64,000 bases of DNA, from the NCBI RefSeq assembly GCF_005239225.2, contig NC_133284.1, forward strand, positions 5,857,770 to 5,921,769, given 5' to 3'. This stretch comes from Populus alba. Lineage: Eukaryota; Streptophyta; Magnoliopsida; Malpighiales; Salicaceae. The notes below the pieces were generated by a model. That model ran no database searches. It was not told the origin of the DNA and saw only the letters and a list, made by a program, of their open reading frames with translations. Numbering within the stretch: position 1 is the first letter of the stretch; every line of letters begins with the position of its first letter. This document shows positions 50,969-64,000 of the stretch, in pieces. A program made the translations under genes and the position numbers.

Positions 50969-52987
50969 TTATGTCCTCCTCCTGGCCATGGATGTAGGAT
51001 TTCCATCGAACAGTTCATCAATCAAATTCTCAATATCTTCAGGTTGGTACTTTATATACTTGTCTGGTTGTCTACCAGATGCCAAATACTGCTGGAACCT
51101 CCCTACAAACGAACGGTAAGCCGGGGTCACCACTGCCGATACCGAAATCCGAAGCTCAGACTGAAGCTGATCGTCACTCACCACCCATGTGCTTTGTGTC
51201 CTGTGTATCTCATCAAACATGGTGGAGAACATCTTGAACCTCTCTTTCAATATAGTCTTGGATAATTTCCCATTTACCAGCAAACCATCATGGTTTAGAC
51301 ACTGCAACAATCTAGTCCACGTCTCTCTTGTATAGGCCTTGTGGTACTGCCTCAGATCGGATGATCGCTTTCGACACCAAGTATCACCCATCATATCATG
51401 AATCTCGTCAGAACCTTTTATCTTTTGCAGAATGTATCTCCCATTATTCATCAGGAATATGCACTTCAATGCAGGATCCCTATACAGCTTTGATTTCATG
51501 TCAAGATTCTCGTCCAACAAATCCATAATCGAATTCAACTGTACTGAAAACGGTGAAGTCTTTGGAGTCCCATCATCGTTGGCTCCATCCTTAATATCCA
51601 ATACAGTGCCATTTGAATTAGCAAACCCTTCCATTTTCTGGTGCTTCTGAAACACTTGCTCTAATGTGTCTTTATACTCACAGGCGTATTTTAGATAATT
51701 CATGGTGTAGCGTGTCAAGGGGTGAACCGCACCACTCGGGACAGGAGTCCGGCCATTGTCTCTTCTTATTGAATTCTCCAAATCACAGAAAATGCTCACG
51801 GCCACCTCTCCCAGGCGGCCTTTTGCAGCCCAGATTTCAGATTTTAATTCTTCGTAGCATTCACTTGAACAGGTATCATCATCAAAAAAGGGAATTAAAT
51901 CGCGCAGTGCCTCATACATGTCCAAAATTTTGAATAATTTCTCAGCTGATCGCTTTGTTAATGCTATTGCATCTGAAAAATGGACAAACCTTACAGCAAC
52001 TGCTAACGCAATATGGCAGAATAATCTCTGAGATATTGATGGATGCTCAGAAAATATGGAGCTGCAAAGCTTCCGCTCGCCTGAGAAGAGAACCGAGGAA
52101 GAATGCTTGATTACAGTGATCCACGTAGCAACTACTCCTTCCAATGATTGCCATTGCATCCTTTGTACGTCATCAATGCTGATTTTTTCAAAACCGAGCT
52201 TGTCCAATTCGCTAGAGAATGCGTTTCTCCTTACCATGTTGTAAACCATGCAACACTCACTCTCATAGCCTGATGAGATCATTGCTGTGGCGATTCTGTT
52301 CATTTTCGAGATTGCTTCTGGTGTATATGCAGGGAATTCCACGTCTTCGCTTGTTTTGGCCTCTGGTATAACACAGTAAGTAGATTCCTGACGGGAACTG
52401 AATGATGATTGTTTTAATGGCTTTGGAGATTTGAGATCTGCGTTGCTACCCTGATTACAAGTTTCAAGAATTAATCGGAACTCACTGTCTAATAAGGACA
52501 TGGCTAGATGCAGGATGGTGCTGGCTCTGTTGAAGCAGGAGGCTGTGGTGGAATTGGAAGGGAATTCGCCGAGAACATTTATCAACTTCGAAATGCAATT
52601 CAAAGATTCAATGAATGACGAGTCTTCTTCTTGCTTTTGGCCAAATTTTGCGTTGGAATCATATTTGGTGATCATTTTTTGGATCATTTCCAACAACGAT
52701 TGTACAGAGTTTGGAACATCCAGGGGGTTGATAGATGCATCATTTCTCGTGGATAATGATTCGAGAAATCGATCAACATCTTTCAGGACTTGAGGCAGGC
52801 TTAATTCTGGATCAGAAGAAGGCTCTTCAAGGTTTGAATTAGGCTCATACTCCCCTGGTTGCTGGCAATCTAATCTCACATGGACAGCCTCTGATTCAGG
52901 TCCTGCAGGGCCTGGATTGTCATCCATTTGATTGCCATTTCCATTTCTTGAAAAACTACCAGATTTCTCTGGTGGGGGTTTCTCCAT
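50969..52987 (-). CDS. EXO70: Exocyst subunit EXO70 family protein (EXO70C-like)
   Basis: An intronless ORF of 672 residues, near the usual size of plant EXO70s (about 600-700). EXO70 binds the plasma membrane and tethers secretory vesicles as part of the octameric exocyst. The N-terminal ~75 residues are acidic, Pro/Gly-rich and probably disordered (MEKPPPEKSGSFSRNGNGNQ). The helical-rod region follows, with EFRLILETCN and the central DVQRMQWQSLEGVVATWI segment. The conserved C-terminal domain includes RYTMNYLKYACEYKDTLEQV, IFLMNNGRYILQKIKGSDE and the final YIKYQPEDIENLIDELFDG, which is the classic plant EXO70 ending. I suggest subgroup C from the N-terminus, the absence of introns and the gene neighbourhood; the subgroup needs a tree. 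EXO70C1/C2 of Arabidopsis act in pollen tube growth. The ATG is the first in the frame. Confidence 0.93.
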   Translation of the reverse strand: MEKPPPEKSGSFSRNGNGNQMDDNPGPAGPESEAVHVRLDCQQPGEYEPNSNLEEPSSDPELSLPQVLKDVDRFLESLSTRNDASINPLDVPNSVQSLLEMIQKMITKYDSNAKFGQKQEEDSSFIESLNCISKLINVLGEFPSNSTTASCFNRASTILHLAMSLLDSEFRLILETCNQGSNADLKSPKPLKQSSFSSRQESTYCVIPEAKTSEDVEFPAYTPEAISKMNRIATAMISSGYESECCMVYNMVRRNAFSSELDKLGFEKISIDDVQRMQWQSLEGVVATWITVIKHSSSVLFSGERKLCSSIFSEHPSISQRLFCHIALAVAVRFVHFSDAIALTKRSAEKLFKILDMYEALRDLIPFFDDDTCSSECYEELKSEIWAAKGRLGEVAVSIFCDLENSIRRDNGRTPVPSGAVHPLTRYTMNYLKYACEYKDTLEQVFQKHQKMEGFANSNGTVLDIKDGANDDGTPKTSPFSVQLNSIMDLLDENLDMKSKLYRDPALKCIFLMNNGRYILQKIKGSDEIHDMMGDTWCRKRSSDLRQYHKAYTRETWTRLLQCLNHDGLLVNGKLSKTILKERFKMFSTMFDEIHRTQSTWVVSDDQLQSELRISVSAVVTPAYRSFVGRFQQYLASGRQPDKYIKYQPEDIENLIDELFDGNPTSMARRRT

Positions 52988-55900
52988 GAGGCCTGATTTG
53001 GCTATTTAGGTTTTAATTAACAGGGAAGGTGCAGAGAAAGGGAATGGACATGAAGAATCATAGCATAAGCATAGCTAATGAAGGATCATTGTACATTGCT
53101 GTTTCCGTTTTTTCTTTTCAATGTCTTGCTAAATTTTGCTCGGATGTGAGATTGGGAGTGGAGGAGGGCGAAGGGATCTCGGTGGCAAATTGGGCAGAGA
53201 GAATTGAGGTGTGCAAGGATGTTTAGTTTCTGAGGTTTTGACCGTTAATTTTATGGCTCGTCATTAACTGTTGACCACCCGTTTGTGTGTGAAGGTCGTG
53301 CTCTCCACTTTGTCTCCAAGTTGCATGTTCTGTCGACATGTCGCCATACAAAATGTGTTCAGGATCATGCAAATCTATACCACCTCGTCAAGTGCCTTAA
53401 ATAAATAGAGAGAGAGAGAAAAGAGATGGGTATGAACCAAGGTTGTTGTATTTAGGATGGTGGAACAATACGTCTGCATTTTATAACCCTAATTGAGCTC
53501 TTATATTATGATCTTCTTCTGACTCTTGAGTTTTCTGTTTTCACTGATGGCCCAACTAGTATAGTTATGATTCAACTTTGAAACCCGATAATGGGCTTGC
53601 GTGTGTCTCGGCTAAAATGGGCTGGGCTAGGCGGATGCCATTCATCATAATCTCATTCAGTTTTGCCTCTCAATTATTTAGCCCCTTTCCAAGTTTGATT
53701 CCACCTCCGTAGGGATATGGTGCCCTAAAAACCATACAAGGTAGGGTAGTGAGAAGTAGTAGATTTGGGGATGCTTTTCCCTATTCCGATGCTACTTCTC
53801 GGTTTCATCTCTTCTTCTACCTTTTAATAGAAAATTAAAAGGCATGCTTATTTCTTTTCGCTTCAAGCTAGTTCTTATTATGTACACGCTAATGCAAGAA
53901 ACACAAAAAATTTTAAACATAAATAAAACTTTTAAATCTCATGAAAGTGTTGCATTAAAACTGAACATATAATTATTGATTTTTTTAATAAGAATAATTT
54001 TTCTTATCAATATATTTTCTGTTTATGTTAGCCAACACGATACTTTTGGCCAACACGGGTACTTTGAAATCAAAGCATTATTTTTGCTAATATATATATA
54101 TATATATATATATATGATTGTTAAAGTAATTTTTTTTAAAATATTGAAATAATATATTTTTTTTATGTGATTGAAAGTTAACAGAATTATAACTATAATA
54201 AAATCATGTTGCAACTTTATTTAAATATTTTAATAATAAATAACCGATTTCAATCAAAATCTCATAAACCATTTTATTATTACTATTCTTTATTTTTAGA
54301 TCAAATATATAATAATTAAAAAACAAATCAGTAAAGTTGAAAACGTGTTCGAAAACACATTCCTCTGGCTCTCCCTGTCTCTGTTTCTCCACCCATGGAT
54401 GGCTCTCATAGCATCATAATCCGAAGGGATCCATCAACCCAATAACAAATTATGCAGTATCCATCATAATTTGTTTATTTAACCAACATACATAGAATAC
54501 GCATTCTAGAGGTGAACAAGCCAAAACCAATGATAGCAAGGTTATAAGATTTTAAATTAAATTTATAGAGTATGAAAGTTTTTAAGATAGAGAGAGGCAT
54601 AATTTTATTTTATTTTATTAATATAGGTATCCGGGTTAGCTTGCTCGCACATAGACTAATCCAACGGATTCTAAAGTTACCAATCATGCAAGCCTCTAAT
54701 GGTCCTGAGATTTGTAAGACTCAAACTAGTGACTTCTAACAAGCAAATATAAACTTAACCAGTTGAGTTACATTTCTTAAAATTAAAAAAATATAATTTA
54801 AATAAGCTTTAAACTTAAGTCATATACTTGTTCAACTAAATTTTTTTAGACTTATAACAATTATTTTTTTTAAGTTAGATCATGAATAAACTATATAAAT
54901 AATAATTTTTCTCTATTTGAATAATTTTATTTTTAATAAAAAAATGTATGGCTTTAAAAGGGGAAAAAAACTACTAAACTATTTTTTATAGCAAGTAATT
55001 AAAGCTGAATAACATGAAAAATTAATTATAATAATTATGAGAATTAATTCAGATCCACTCTTTTGCCTTCTTTTCCTATTTGTTTCCAACTTATTTTGCA
55101 TCTAGTTTTACAAAGTTTTTCTTCTTCTTAAGGTTCTCGTATTTTATCAAGAGATATTGAGTTAAATTATTCTTTTGAATTGTAAACTTTCAAATAAAGT
55201 ACATCTTTTAAAACTTAAGCTATTTGTAAGAAGAGAAGCATTTTGGTCTTTCAAAAAAATGTCCCAGTCCTTGACAATAACATCCTAACATCCTCAATTT
55301 TTCATCCAGATACTTTAAACAGGTTTACAAACACACACACACACATTAGTTTTAATTTAAAATTTGTTGTTTCAAATATAATAATTTAATATATATTCTA
55401 GGGTCTTGTTTAATTTAATTACAAATTTGAATATTTTACTATATCCTTAGTATGCATACTATGAAATTATTTTGAATCAATTTCAAGTTTAAGTACTTTA
55501 TTTGATTTATAAACTTATATGTTATTTAACATATAATTATCATACTTTTAAAGCAATAAATGTTACTTAGTATGCTTGAACATCCCCAGTTCAAAAACGG
55601 AACATTTCTACATCTTTATTATCTAAATAAAGTTTATACAAATTAAATCAAGACATAATAAACTAGAAGTACATGTTTTATACTTTGCGATAGCTTATTA
55701 GTTTTTCATATGTTTAAAGGATTTCTCACAAAATTCATTTGAGACTTGAAAATGATGAACAAAAACTTATCATACGGTTTTGAAAGTGAGCAAAAGGAAC
55801 AAAATTGCATATTTTTCTTACTTTTTTACATTTAGGTTTGGTTACATCTTAAAAATATTATAATTATTAGAAATAATATTAATATTAATATTAATTTCAA

Positions 55901-56164
55901 ATTAAAGTATCATCGGATTTGATTGTGATGGAATTCAATTCATTTGGTTGATAAAATTGTATCACAATCAAACTTCGATTATAGTATATCAAATCTATTT
56001 AATTACATCGAAATCGTTATGGATCATATTCATATCAAGATCCGATGACCTCACTACCTATAGCATAGGAAAATACAACTGAAAACTTCCTCAAGCCAAA
56101 AGCCCAGACAGAGTTATTTTACGAGCTAAAAACTCTGGCATGGGTTGTTCGTCACGGAAATCAT
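52988..56164. other. EXO70 promoter side and AT-rich intergenic region
   Basis: The first ~500 bp are the EXO70 5' flank. The rest is AT-rich with a TA microsatellite (54091-54115). No gene recognised. Confidence 0.5.
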
Positions 56165-56452
56165 TCACCACTGCACGATACCTGACTCCTCTCCTAGACA
56201 TTTTCCGGTGTGATTCAAAATAAGAACACGTTTGCGGGGATAGAAAGCGGATTCTTGCCAAAAATTGCTTACGGTCAGGTTAAGATGATGATTTGATGTT
56301 GAAGAGGCGAAGGCACAGGAAGCGGTGAGAGAACCTTTCGGAATCAATTCCTTCTCATTGATTTTATCCTTTGCTGGGCTAAATTTGAGGGAGACTTCAC
56401 CACTAGTATTAATTAATTGTAGCAACTTCAATTTGAAATTGGGTGGAAACAT
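56165..56452 (-). CDS. Unrecognised small ORF, 95 residues
   Basis: ATG-started ORF in a patch of normal base composition within AT-rich DNA. It starts MFPPNFKLKLLQLINTSGEV, continues SLKFSPAKDKINEKELIPKG and ends GKCLGEESGIVQW. There is no signal peptide and no motif I recognise. It could be a short gene, the last exon of a longer one, or a fragment of a captured gene. The ORF at 57250-57444 (minus) lies about 800 bp upstream in the same orientation and may belong to the same locus. Confidence 0.3.
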   Translation of the reverse strand: MFPPNFKLKLLQLINTSGEVSLKFSPAKDKINEKELIPKGSLTASCAFASSTSNHHLNLTVSNFWQESAFYPRKRVLILNHTGKCLGEESGIVQW

Positions 56453-58290
56453 TATGACTCTTTATGAGCAATTGCCTGATTGCCCACAGAAGAGGTAAGC
56501 AGGTGTTCAATGTTGTCTTCAAGAACCCATCTAAACACATTTATTACCCCCACTGCTTTTGCGTAATTATGTTCACCGTGCCGGTGGAGATAACATGGAC
56601 CTCATGTCCACCATCCTTGGTGGCTGGCTAGTGCAACGCGGTTCACTATACGGTGATGCTTTTTATTTTTTCAAGTCAAGGGATGATCATGAGTTAACCT
56701 TCACAGACCTAGGCTGCGTGCATATCTCCAGCTAGATTAAAGACATTATTTATTACGTAAGGGTTAAAAGATTTACGAGGATTTTTACTTCCCATTGCGT
56801 GATTTAAGGTTTGAATTATAGTGATGAAGAAAATAGCATATCCACTTAACCATCAAATTAACAAGGATTCTTCATAAACCAATCAACTTTAATTATACAA
56901 GGAAGCATAGTGAGGGGGCACTTTCTTACAAGTCAATCGACAATTCCCAGTTTCATGATGATGATGATGCGTTTGAAATCAAAGTGTGAAGTTATGAAAA
57001 ATATCGATATCAAGCAGTCAAAAAATAAGAACAATCAGTCTCTCTGTGCTGCCATTATTTCTTCCGTGTATTTTAGTTTGGGGAAAATACATACATAGCG
57101 AGTTGAATTCCAAGTAATTTATTCCTGGGTGGGGATTAAATGATGTGACACCGTCGAATGAGGAGGAGTGGAGGGCGGCTCGCAATATGCCAAGAATATT
57201 AGCGGTGTGGTGCTTCTGCGGTTTTGCCTGTTCTTCTTGGACTCTTCCTTTATCTGGTTCTGAGCTGTGAAGTTTGTGATCTCAATGTGCCCTTGGCAAC
57301 AGCCATGTGTTCTGCACTTGACTTTAAGTTTGTGACTGGATCCTTCATCGTCACCATCACCCGTTTGGTTTTTGCTGGTTTTTCCATGTCAAGAAGTTCT
57401 GCGCTGTGCTGGGGGTTTCGCAACCAGTCACTCCTAGCACCCACGCTTCCTATCTCCCACTCATTCTTTCTAAGAAAAGAACATGGGTGGCAATATTCTT
57501 GTGTTTAATTAGAGTGTTCAAAGTCATAAATCTTAAAATGAATATCTTTCTTTATTTAAAAAAAAAAAAAAACAAGAAAAGAAGTAGATATTTATGGCTT
57601 TATTTTTAAAAATACAAGTCAAGTAAAATATACTTCCTTGCAAGTTTAAAATTGAGTTGGTAGATATTGCAAAGTTTTGCGAATATGTCACTTAATGAAT
57701 CGTATAATCTTAATTTGTTTTTAATACCAAATATTATATATTATAAATCATGAATTATCACTAATAGTTTGATATTGGTTATGATGTAATAATGACTTCA
57801 CTATTAAGGTGTATATTGGAACAAAGAATTAATAGTCTAGTTTCTCATGTGATAGTAAATTCTTGAGTTCTTTTTAAAGAAAAATAATGTATATTTTGCG
57901 TGATTTCTTGATAATAGTTTTATCACTTGAAACTAATGAAAATATGTGACTCAAAATCCATTAAGACATTCAAGACCTAATCACGACAAAAAAAAAAAAA
58001 AAAAAAAGGTCAGGGCTCTAACAAAGACAGTTAGTTCATAGAGATTGGGGACTTTTTAAGGTTCACTCAATTATTATATTTATATTTATTATTATTTGTA
58101 CCTAGGCTCTCTCTTGGTATCTTCATCGATTTATGATGAAAAAAAACTTAAAGTGAAGGAGCAATTATATAATCCAAGATTTATATTACTAATTTATTAA
58201 AATAGTGATTTGATAATGTTGTTTTTGACTTCAAGTTTTTTTTCATCTAGGTATCCAGGAGATTAAATATATTTAGAAAAAACTGTTAGC
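56453..58290. other. Mixed-composition intergenic region
   Basis: Better than average complexity up to about 57500, then AT-rich. The minus-strand frame at 57250-57444 (KTKRVMVTMKDPVTNLKSSA) has no ATG start and no recognised domain. No gene is asserted. Confidence 0.4.
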
Positions 58291-61200
58291 GGGTGTGGCA
58301 TGCACCAATATTTGGACAACCCGCATATTGTTAGGCCGACACATGTGAATTTGTTCAATAACCAAATGCTACCTTTCGAGACAGTGTTTGTAATGTCTCA
58401 GCATTACCGACATGTGTTTCAATATTCTCGAGAGTTTAGCTCTGGTGGTCTTTTTTTTTTTTTTTTATCTCATTTCTTCTTTCTTTTCCCACTTAGATAT
58501 TTATGTCATTCCTTAAAAATTCTTAAAAACATCCTTTTAATTTGTTGATTTTTTATATTTGATCTCTTTTTTTTTATTATGATTTTTTATCTTGAAAATT
58601 TTATAAAATTAGTATGCCTTTTCAATTTCATCCCTCAGATTTTTTTCATCTTTCAAATTTGATCTTTTTTTTTATTGCTATTTTTTTGTTTGAAATCATT
58701 TTTAAAATTAATTTTGTTTTACGATTTCACATTCCTTTGTTTTTTTTTCATATCAAATCTAATCCATATTTTTTATTGCCAATTTTTTTGTTTTGATAAA
58801 TTTTTAAAATTAGTATTTTTTAAATTGGTCCATGATAAACTTTTTATTAGGACCTAGATCCAGGGTTTTACAGGTTTCAAGTTTTTAAGATTTGACCATG
58901 TTTAGTATGTTTGTCTGAGTTTACTCTTTTTTTTCTTTGTCTAAGCTAAATTCAATAGAAGACTGTGTTTTTTTTTTTTTTAGTTGGCTTTTTATGAAAG
59001 TATTTATTGGTCTTTAAAATGACTCGTTATCTCAAATTTTTTTATTTATTTTTTTTTGTTGGGTTTTTTAGCTAGTTGTTTTACTTCAATTTTTTGAAAT
59101 GAATTTTTAAACAAATTATAATGTTATAATTCTTTTTTCTATTTCATCCCCATTTGTCTTATTTTTCTTTTGAATTTAGTTCTTATTTTTTTATATATAT
59201 AACTATTTGTTTTATTTGAGATAAGTTTTTTAAATTATTTTTATTTGTTTGTTTTCTCTATGATCTTTCCACTAATTTTAAAAATACTCAGGTTTTCCTA
59301 GATTTTTTTAATTGTTGCTCTTTGTTGGATTTACTTTGGCTAATCAGTATTAAATTGGTTAGAAATTGATTTTTTTTATTTAGTCCGGGTCTAGAATTTA
59401 ATGGGTTGAGAGTTTAAGATATATGTTCAGGTTTACAAGGTTTATCCGAGTTTTTTTGAGTGTTTTTTTAAAAAAATTATTTTTTTTTCAGTTTTATTAT
59501 TAATGATTAGATTTTTTTTTAAATCCGACTTCTATATAAATTTTTTAAAACGTGCCTTTTTTTGCTTCCCCCTTTTTTTTTGTTTTAGCCCATGTATCAG
59601 CTTTTTAAAATTTAAGAAAGTTAAAGAAATGATTACAGGATGCATGAACCATGGAAGACCATGACCGCCACCCTTGGCTTCAAAGTCTTAAGAACATTAA
59701 ATTTAAAATAAGTTTTGATGAAATGGAGAGATGTTTATATTATGATCCCTCTCCAACACCATAATCTAGATTCATTCGAGTAGGAGAGATGCTACAAATA
59801 ACTTGTAACGAATGAAAAAACGAACAACAAAAAATGTCTTGGTCCACCATTATATATATATATATATAATTAACTTGATTGCTGTTTATTTAAAGTGTTT
59901 TTTTATTTAGAAATAATTAAAATAATATATATATTTATTTAAAATTTATTTTAAATATTAACATATCAAAATAATAAAAATAAAAAAAAATATTATTTTT
60001 AAAGCACAATAAAACCACTCATTGCACCAAACACACTGTAATAAAGACTGAACACTCCAATTTAAACCTTGTTTTCCAATGTATATGTTCTATCACGTAA
60101 GTATAGTAGGTTTATAGCATGTTTGGTATTATAATAATAGTTATTTTGTAAAATAATTTTTGTTTGAAAGTATATTAAAATAATTTTTATTTTTTAAAAT
60201 TTATTTTTGATATTAATATATTAAAAAAATTTAAAAACATTTTAAAATTTTAATTTAAAATAAAAAAATTAAAATTTTTTTTTAAAATATTTTTAATACA
60301 TAAAAAAACCGCAATTACAGGTACTAGGAGTCCATGCCATATCATTTCAAGACTGAAAAGTGAGAACTCCGATCTGAAAATAAGCATTTGACTCTCATTT
60401 TTTAGTCAAAGACAAAAAACTGAGATTTCAGCGTATAGACTTTTCCCATTTCCCACTAATTTCTTGTCCTAATGAATGTAGATTGGTTCCACGACACACG
60501 CCACGTGCCGAGAATTTTAACCACGGAAAAAAAATATTTAGTTAGTGAAAGCATTTTTTTAAAAAAAGTAAAATAAATTTGAGAATGGGTTAAACCTCTA
60601 TTATTTAATAATATAATAAAAAATAGACAATAATAAAATAAATAAATTAAAAAAATAATGGGTCAAGTTAAGCAAGTTAATACGCCAAATCTGTTACTTG
60701 ACACATTAAAACAAAATAATTCCATAGAAGGATGGAATCAGAAGAAATCAATTGTAAAAAAAAACATATATGAAAAAAAAATCTAAACTAACTTGGTCTA
60801 ATTTTTCAAACTTCTGACCCGAAAATTAATAAAATCTTGATCAATAAAATATTAAAAGATAAAATAAAAAAAAATTACGATAAAAAGGGATTAAAAACAA
60901 AATAAATAGTAATCAAATAAAATAATGACAAAATTCAATATAAAATAAAATGAACTAAAATATTAAGGGGTGCAATTAAAAGGATAATTTAATTCAGAGA
61001 ATGATTAAAAAAATTAACAACCAAAAGAATATAGACTAAATTTGAAAGGTAAAAAAATAAAATGAGGGTTGAATTGAAAGAAATTCTCAATTCTATGTAT
61101 TATTTTAAATAAAAAATAGAAATAAAAATAAAAAAAAAAAACAGAATGGTTGCTTAGAAAATGTGCAAGGGAAGGCTCTAAAATTGATAAAAAAAAGAGG

Positions 61201-64000
61201 AAATAAGAAAAAAAAAAAGAAATGATCATTGGTGCGAAACCTAAAATTTTTTATGGAACACATCACCCAAGAATAGAGCGATGCCATGAGAATTAAAACA
61301 CTACCATGAAAGTTGGATTTTGGCCATCAAATAATGATGAACGCATCGTTTGAATAACACAAAAACACCCATATGTGTTAGTGTGAATGTCACGCGCAAC
61401 TAATTTATTTAAATTAATTAATATTTTATTCGTCTAAATACTACTAGATTGCCTTTCATCAGACTCAATAATTATATGAAAAAAAAAAAACCAAGAGGAA
61501 AGGAACATAAAATCCCTTGATTCAAGGCAAAAATAATTTTAATTCAAGGGCAAGTCATTTTACTATATATTTAAAATGAAAAAGTCAAAAATAATTATTC
61601 CCACCGATGCTTTAATTTTTGCCTCTAAAAATATATTAATTATTTTACTGTAAAAAAAAAGAGATTATCATACCCTGCTTCTAAGATCATTTATGTTTTT
61701 GTTTACAATGACAAAATTATAAATTTATTATTTTAATATATTGTGTAAAACAGTAAATGAGTCTAGATCAACCATAAAAATGCTATCGTAATTTTACTAC
61801 AACTTTTAAATTTTTAATTTCTTTTAATAGTTTAATAATCCTCCCTCCAATTTTGTGTTTGCTTTTGGAATACAGTCCGTGGGATGATAGTTATGTACCG
61901 CCTGCTCAATTTTTTCTCTTAAATCCATACGATGGCATATATCGTACCCGTGGAAATTCAAAAGAGCAACAAAACATGGCTTTTTTGAAATCCCACAAGG
62001 TTTGCACGTCCGATTACTCAAGAGGTAAGCTCTTTTCTTGTTTGATATGATATATTTTGGTTTATGGAAAATAAAAATTAGTACAAGATTCAATAATAGG
62101 TTTCAACTAGAAGATTTGGGGGTTCTTATTTCTTGATCTGATTTATAGAGTGAGAGCTTTTTGGGTATTCGAAAGTAAGGAATCTTGAATCCAGCTGGTT
62201 TAAGTAACAGGGTGGTGGATCGGTGGTATGGCTGTGGCGGAGGCGATGGTTTATGCTTTTGTTGCTAGTGGCTTATGAGTTTGTTGGTAGTGGTTATGGT
62301 GTTAGAGCGGAAACAAGGATTTGTTAGTGGTGATTTATGTGCATTGTGGTTTTGCAGTGGCTGTGAACTGCAATGGCGGAGATGGTGGTTTTGGTGAAGA
62401 CGACAATGACAGGTGAAGGTGGTGGTTATGGTTAGAAGGGTTGAGACTTGGAAAATATTTGGGATTGTGTTAGTTTTTTTTTAAAGTATATTTTATTTAA
62501 AATATATTAAAATAATATATATTTTTTTAAATTTTTTAACATTTATTTTTAATATTAAGACATTAAAATAATAAAAAATATAAAAAATAATTTAAAACTA
62601 AAATTTTTTTTAAAATATATTTAAAAAAAAACTCTTCAACAAAGTGGTGGTTAGCTATTTGAAAATAAATATATTACGTTTTTCAAAATATCAGTGAAAA
62701 AATGACTATTCTCTTTATAATAATTTAGGGGTGAGTAAAAAAATTAAAAAATTAATTAAACTGAAAAAATTAGAAAAAAATAATTGAAAAAAATCAAAAA
62801 AAAATTAATTAAAATTTTGAAAAAATTGACCAGTTTGATTTGGTTTCGATTTTAAAGCATGAAACTGAAAAAACCAAACTAAATCGAAAAAAACCGAGCC
62901 AATCTTGAAAAAAAACCAAATCAAACTAATTTGAACTAGTTTTTTTCTCAAATAATTGAATCGAAACCTATTTACTTCTAACTGTTATTAAATAACCCAT
63001 TTAATTGTTTTGATATTAACATATTGAGTTTTTTTTTTTAAATGCACAAATGAGCATGGAATGTTTTAATTTTCTTATACTACATGTAATCAATTTCGCA
63101 TATATTTTCTTCGTCATTTTCTGTTTAAGACATATATAAATTGTAAATCTTTCTCTACCTAACAAGCATTATTATATATTAAAAAAAAATTATGCATATA
63201 GAAAACGTTATGAACCTCCGATGGAGGTTCGCCTAAAAAAATAGATAGATGTGGAGGCTTAACAATTACAATCAGATGAACTCCGAGGATATATATGAAG
63301 ATTGAAAGAAGCTTGTGAAAAGGGAGATGAACTTAAGTCCTTGATTAAGAAATTAAAATAGTTACTGATAGAATTGATATAGGAAATTACTTGGAAATAA
63401 AATTGATAATACCTAATAGTTGAATAGTAAATACATATTGTAAAATATATGAAAAGAACTTGGCAATTTATTGTCCTCTGCACCTAGAGATGTTATAAAT
63501 TACACTATAGAGTAATGTTTAGTTGCTTTACGAGGATAAAAGAAATAAAAACAATATAAATAGACTAGAACAACAAATAAAGACAAAATTATATTTAGTA
63601 ATATTGTATAAGATAAAATAACTATTTTTATATTCTAGATGATTGATGATGGATAAGATATGATAAAATATAAAAAAGTCTATTTTACTATTAATATATA
63701 TTACTATATGATGCATGAGGATTTTTAGAAAAATATATTGTTTTCTTAGTTTTTTAATTTTTTATTTGATTTGTTTAGGATTTTTATTGATGTTTTTTGT
63801 TTTCATATTTCTTAAATTGTTTAGATTAGTTTTAAATTTTATTTAAGGAGTTGTAAATCTTTAAAGAGATACATTAGAAAAAAATATCAAATAATAAAAT
63901 TATGAATTAAGGTTTTGTATGATAATCCTATTCGAACTTCAGTTTTATCTTTCTAACTTGTTATCTTTTAGTGTCATGTTTTTATTTGTGCCATTATCAA
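58291..64000. other. AT-rich intergenic tail of the window
   Basis: No gene recognised. Short T-rich ORFs are chance. AT-rich MITE-like blocks lie near 59885-60045, 60112-60318 and 62465-62645. A degenerate hAT-like MITE may lie near 62726-62975 (TAGGGGTGAGTA at one end, TAGAAGTAAATA at the other), but I find no target duplication. Confidence 0.5.

Noticed and set aside
51044..52793. Plus-strand ORFs within the EXO70 region
   Set aside because: They are antisense shadows of the long EXO70 coding frame.
62726..62975. Possible third hAT MITE
   Set aside because: The ends are only loosely complementary and no 8-bp duplication flanks them, so it was mentioned only in the tail description.

Overview
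This is a window of plant nuclear DNA. The genes carry short GT-AG introns, a chloroplast-targeted cyclophilin, SAUR, CC-type glutaredoxin and EXO70 genes, AT-rich intergenic sequence, hAT-type small transposons with 8-bp target duplications, and a Ty3/gypsy-type LTR element. The AT-rich mobile repeats resemble those I associate with Populus and other Salicaceae. Poplar is therefore my inference; nothing in the window proves it.

Layout. From 841 to 4472 (minus) is a seven-exon chloroplast cyclophilin, CYP20-2. From 6995 to 11961 (minus) is a ten-exon amidohydrolase of the MTA/SAH-deaminase and TRZ/ATZ group. From 12 to 22.6 kb there is no gene, only AT-rich repeats. A single-exon SAUR gene (22678-23169), a two-exon Ole e 1 domain protein with a long proline-rich tail (25841-26923) and a CC-type glutaredoxin (28503-28859) follow, all minus. 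From 31181 to 40952 is one structurally complete LTR retrotransposon with a perfect 5-bp target duplication (GAGCA), a tRNA-Arg-type primer site and a polypurine tract. It has a frameshifted gag and no pol; the rest of its body is noncoding DNA and three tandem-repeat arrays. From 45043 to 46192 is a hAT-like element with a perfect 8-bp target duplication that has captured a piece of a BTB/POZ gene, intron included. A second hAT-like element (47604-48462) shares its ends with a small one at 12472-12750. An intronless EXO70 gene lies at 50969-52987 (minus). The last 11 kb hold AT-rich repeats and a few unexplained short ORFs.

How the genes relate. All six functional genes point the same way (minus), but each is a separate plant transcription unit and they form no pathway. 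From memory, CYP20-2, an Ole e 1/extensin gene and EXO70C1 are near neighbours on Arabidopsis chromosome 5 (around At5g13120 to At5g13150). This window therefore looks like the expanded, transposon-filled counterpart of that segment. The most notable material is in the mobile DNA: the pol-less retroelement with higher-order tandem arrays, the LTR hairpins that differ between its two ends, and the gene-capturing hAT element.
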